From Rhodohalobacter barkolensis (lineage in GTDB: Bacteria; Bacteroidota; Rhodothermia; Balneolales; Balneolaceae): DNA of 64,000 bases. Location of the stretch: positions 930,001 to 994,000 of the forward strand of contig NZ_PISP01000001.1 of NCBI RefSeq assembly GCF_002834295.1. The letters run 5' to 3'. The position numbers were made by a program, and so were the translations under genes. Positions 61,773 to 64,000 of this stretch are shown in pieces; position 1 is the stretch's first letter, and the number at the start of each line of letters is the position of its first letter. The notes below the pieces were generated by a model, which saw nothing but the letters and a program-made list of their open reading frames with translations, was not told the DNA's origin and did not search any database.

Positions 61773-62540
61773 CTATAACCCTATCACAAACTCCGGATTC
61801 AGCAAATTCTCCTTATTATACTTCAGCGGCGATTTCCGAGCTCCGTGCTTTCCTGAGTATCGATAAACCGCATCGGCCGCTGCGGTATCCCACTCCATCG
61901 TAGGTCCAAACCGCGGGTAAAGGTCGGCTTTTCCTTCGGCAACCAGGCAGAATTTCAGCGAGCTTCCGGATGGAATCTCCTCTCCTACTTCAATTCCCAT
62001 TTCTGCCAGCTTCTCTTTTGTATCATCTCCCCCGTGCGAACGGCTCACCATAATCCGTGCCGGACCATTCTCTTTCCTGTACGGTTCATGCTCAATCTTT
62101 TCCGGTTCGCCATCGCCTTTCTGCTTAAACGCTGCCATCTCCTCAGAAGCAAAGTAAAGCAGCTCCTCTGCCGGAATATAGACCACACCTAAAACCGGTT
62201 CATTATTTTGAAGCAGGGCTATGTTCACGGTAAACTCCCCGTTTCTCTTGATAAACTCTTTGGTCCCATCCAGCGGATCGATCAGAAAATACTCTTTCCA
62301 ATCTTTTCTTTCCTCGTATAGAGGAATAGCAGACTCCTCAGAAATCAGAGGAATATTTGGGTAGTTTTCTTTCAGGCCTTTCACGATCACTTCATGGGAT
62401 GCGATATCCGCTTTCGTCAATGGAGAGTCATCACTCTTCCAGTCCACCTCGGCCGGTTTGTCTTTATGATAAAAATCCAGAATTCTCTCTCCGGCTTTGA
62501 TTGCAATCTCATTGATGATTTGAATATTTACGTCTGTCAT
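61773..62540 (-). CDS. cysQ: 3'(2'),5'-bisphosphate nucleotidase
   Basis: The 255-residue protein has metal ligands E69 (ISEES), D88 and D91 (IDPLDGTKEF), and WDTAAADAVYRYSG near the end, the inositol-phosphatase-family signature. Hydrolyses PAP, the by-product of PAPS-dependent sulfation, or recycles PAPS/APS. Flanked by family F direct repeats. Fits the proposed sulfation pathway. Confidence 0.93.
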   Translation of the reverse strand: MTDVNIQIINEIAIKAGERILDFYHKDKPAEVDWKSDDSPLTKADIASHEVIVKGLKENYPNIPLISEESAIPLYEERKDWKEYFLIDPLDGTKEFIKRNGEFTVNIALLQNNEPVLGVVYIPAEELLYFASEEMAAFKQKGDGEPEKIEHEPYRKENGPARIMVSRSHGGDDTKEKLAEMGIEVGEEIPSGSSLKFCLVAEGKADLYPRFGPTMEWDTAAADAVYRYSGKHGARKSPLKYNKENLLNPEFVIGL

Positions 62541-62714
62541 ATAGTGTGTGATTGATAATTTTGGTGATATAATTTCATCAAAAAGATAAGGGATTGGTGA
62601 TAAAGAATTGAGGGGAATCTGATTTGGTGTTTAGTTCGACCGGGGACCGCTGACGGGTGACCGTTTGCAAAATGAATCAAAATGTTCCGTTTTGAAATAC
62701 CATTTATTAATCTT

Positions 62715-63115
62715 CGCCTCAACAAATCTCTTCACTCCAAACCCATCCCTCTGTTCGGCGGGGACGTGGTGTGTTCTCTATTATCCCCGGGTTCCGCTGC
62801 TCTACACCGCGGGGCTAATCACATTCTGCCCCTACAGGGCAGTTTCTATTCACAGAATTTTAAATGCGGCGTGACACAAAACTTCGAACCACTCAAAACC
62901 AAATACGCCGCCTTAATAATACTGCGCCCTGTCTTTCTGAGCGAAGAGAGGAGCACTGCGACGAACGCAGTCGAAGAATCTCCTTGATGAGAATTGGTGA
63001 AGCAAATGGATAACCCTCGTCAGACGGCTCGAGTCCGTCAGACGAGTTTTATTAACCGGGTATCCGGGTTATAATAAATTGAGCACTGAAACCTGTTGGC
63101 ACTGATAAACCGAAA
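62715..63115. repeat. Family F long repeat, copy 2
   Basis: Main block 62715-62984, close to copy 1. An extension with GACGGCTCGAGTCCGTCAGACG and GAGCACTGAAACCTG (63019-63090) matches the extension of copy 3. Copy 2 carries an extra GC-rich hairpin (CCCGGGTTCCGCTG...ACACCGCGGGGC). Confidence 0.8.
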
Positions 63116-63277
63116 ACCTATCATCCCCCTGCCCCCTTCAAAGGGGGAATCCCAAAACCCATTTATGGGTTTTACACACGAGCCGGTCATTCATGGCCGT
63201 TCTAACGGTCATCCGTCTTCCGTCACCGGTCTCACCCATAAATTTCAACTCAAAACTCAACACTAAGAATTCAAAAA
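63116..63277. repeat. Mixed repeats upstream of cysQ
   Basis: CCCCCTGCCCCCTTCAAAGG palindrome-type element (63126-63152), family E phrases (63205-63238) and AACTCAAAACTCAACAC (63244-63260). No gene. Confidence 0.65.
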
Positions 63278-64000
63278 TCAAAACGGCCAAATAACCGGAA
63301 TCAACAACAATGCCACAGTGGCCACGGCAATATTCAATGGCAAGCCTATCTTAATGTAGTCAGTGAATTTATATCCACCCGGCCCCATTACCATCAAATT
63401 GGTTTGATATCCAATCGGTGTAGAAAAACTGGCGGAAGCGGCAAAAATGATCGCCATCACAAATGGCATATAGCTTACACCCATTGAATCAGCAATGGTG
63501 ATTGCAATTGGAAAAATAAGTGCTGCTGCAGCGTTATTAGTTATCATTTCGGTCAGGAGCCACGTGGCTAAATAGACCGCAATCAAAGCCATCAGTGGAT
63601 TTACTCCGGCCCATCCGATAAATCCGCCGGCAGCCGTTGAAGCCACTCCCGTTACCTGTAACGCATTGCCAATCCCAAGAGCGGATGCAATCACAAGCAA
63701 TACCTGCCAGTCGATGCTTCGTCTTGCATCCGAAAAATTACAGCATTTTGTCAAAATCATCGCTCCGGCAGCCAAAAACGCCGCTTTGAACATGCTTAAC
63801 AATCCAAAGGCTGCAACTCCGACCATCAACCCTAAAATCAGCCATGCCACACCCGCTTTTTCTGTATTCAGATTGCCGTCAGTCGATAAGGTACTAACTA
63901 AGAGAAAATCGTTGGAGGATCTGAATCGCTGTGTAAAGTCACGCGGGGTTTCTAAAAGCAGAATGTCACCGGTCCGAAGTCGGATATCCCCCACTTTTGT
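63278..64000 (-). CDS. SLC13-family permease, C-terminal part (runs off the window)
   Basis: The frame stays open to the window edge, so the true start is beyond 64000; about 240 C-terminal residues are seen. The first 30 residues (GDIRLRTGDILLLETPRDFT) look like a TrkA-C/RCK_C-type domain end. Then membrane segments follow with TEMITNNAAAALIFPIAIT and STPIGYQTNLMVMGPGGY, typical of SLC13/SAC1-like sulfate or anion permeases with inserted RCK_C domains. Next to cysQ, cysD and cysNC it likely imports sulfate. Confidence 0.82.
   Translation of the reverse strand, partial: TKVGDIRLRTGDILLLETPRDFTQRFRSSNDFLLVSTLSTDGNLNTEKAGVAWLILGLMVGVAAFGLLSMFKAAFLAAGAMILTKCCNFSDARRSIDWQVLLVIASALGIGNALQVTGVASTAAGGFIGWAGVNPLMALIAVYLATWLLTEMITNNAAAALIFPIAITIADSMGVSYMPFVMAIIFAASASFSTPIGYQTNLMVMGPGGYKFTDYIKIGLPLNIAVATVALLLIPVIWPF

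Noticed and set aside
60746-62984. Composite transposon carrying cysQ
   Set aside because: No transposase gene, terminal inverted repeats or target duplication could be seen; only direct repeats.

Overview
The window looks like part of a Bacteroidota/Balneolota-type chromosome. This is an inference from gene families: a PorV/PorQ-like outer-membrane protein, a DUF5723-type barrel-like protein, a bi-domain dehydrogenase/Gfo-Idh fusion beside a heparinase-like protein and a WbuB-like glycosyltransferase, and a fused CysN-CysC. Gene density is moderate. Gaps between genes are packed with short palindromic repeats of several families.

1-13.9 kb holds housekeeping and signalling genes: a cyclic-nucleotide-domain histidine kinase with its receiver protein, an SLC13 carrier, a CoA-disulfide-reductase-like flavoprotein, small membrane proteins, a DUF4168 lipoprotein, tRNA-Leu(CAA), a GIY-YIG protein, an OmpR-type regulator, an alpha/beta hydrolase, a PorV/PorQ-like protein and a PH-domain protein. 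Family A hairpins (arms GTCATTCTGAG and CAGGATGAC) fill the gaps, with an array of about eight units at 11.3-12.1 kb. 13.9-22.9 kb has a large lipoprotein paired with a DUF5723-like protein, family B repeats, a PlsC acyltransferase, a DEAD-box helicase, two heptamer tandem repeats and an RHH/PIN toxin-antitoxin pair.

23-56.5 kb is a Wzx/Wzy-type surface polysaccharide locus, nearly all on the minus strand. It contains an SLBB export protein, a Wzc-like tyrosine kinase, a Wzi-like protein (plus strand), a WecA-like initiator, UDP-sugar epimerases and a dehydrogenase, glycosyltransferases, Wzy, Wzx, a sulfotransferase-like protein, and a dTDP-sugar branch (RfbA, RfbB, DegT aminotransferase, formyltransferase). 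From 41.9 to 56.5 kb the genes are tightly packed and often overlap. From 28 to 42 kb single sugar genes alternate with small toxin-antitoxin-like, GxxExxY and DUF genes, separated by family C repeats. 56.7-64 kb carries sulfate activation (cysNC, cysD), PAP removal (cysQ) and the end of an SLC13 permease. Together with the sulfotransferase this suggests, by inference, a sulfated and possibly N-formylated polysaccharide.

The most unusual signal is how the repeats interact with genes. Repeat-derived DNA is read in frame inside Wzi (about 130 residues after the signal peptide), in the linker of the bi-domain oxidoreductase, and in both the N-terminus and the linker of CysNC. Repeats also supply several stop codons, and one appears to cut off a ParE-like toxin after about 18 residues. 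Two other small genes (DUF6883-like and GxxExxY) have single-base changes in A-runs. I found no CRISPR array, rRNA, transposase or convincing factor-independent terminator.
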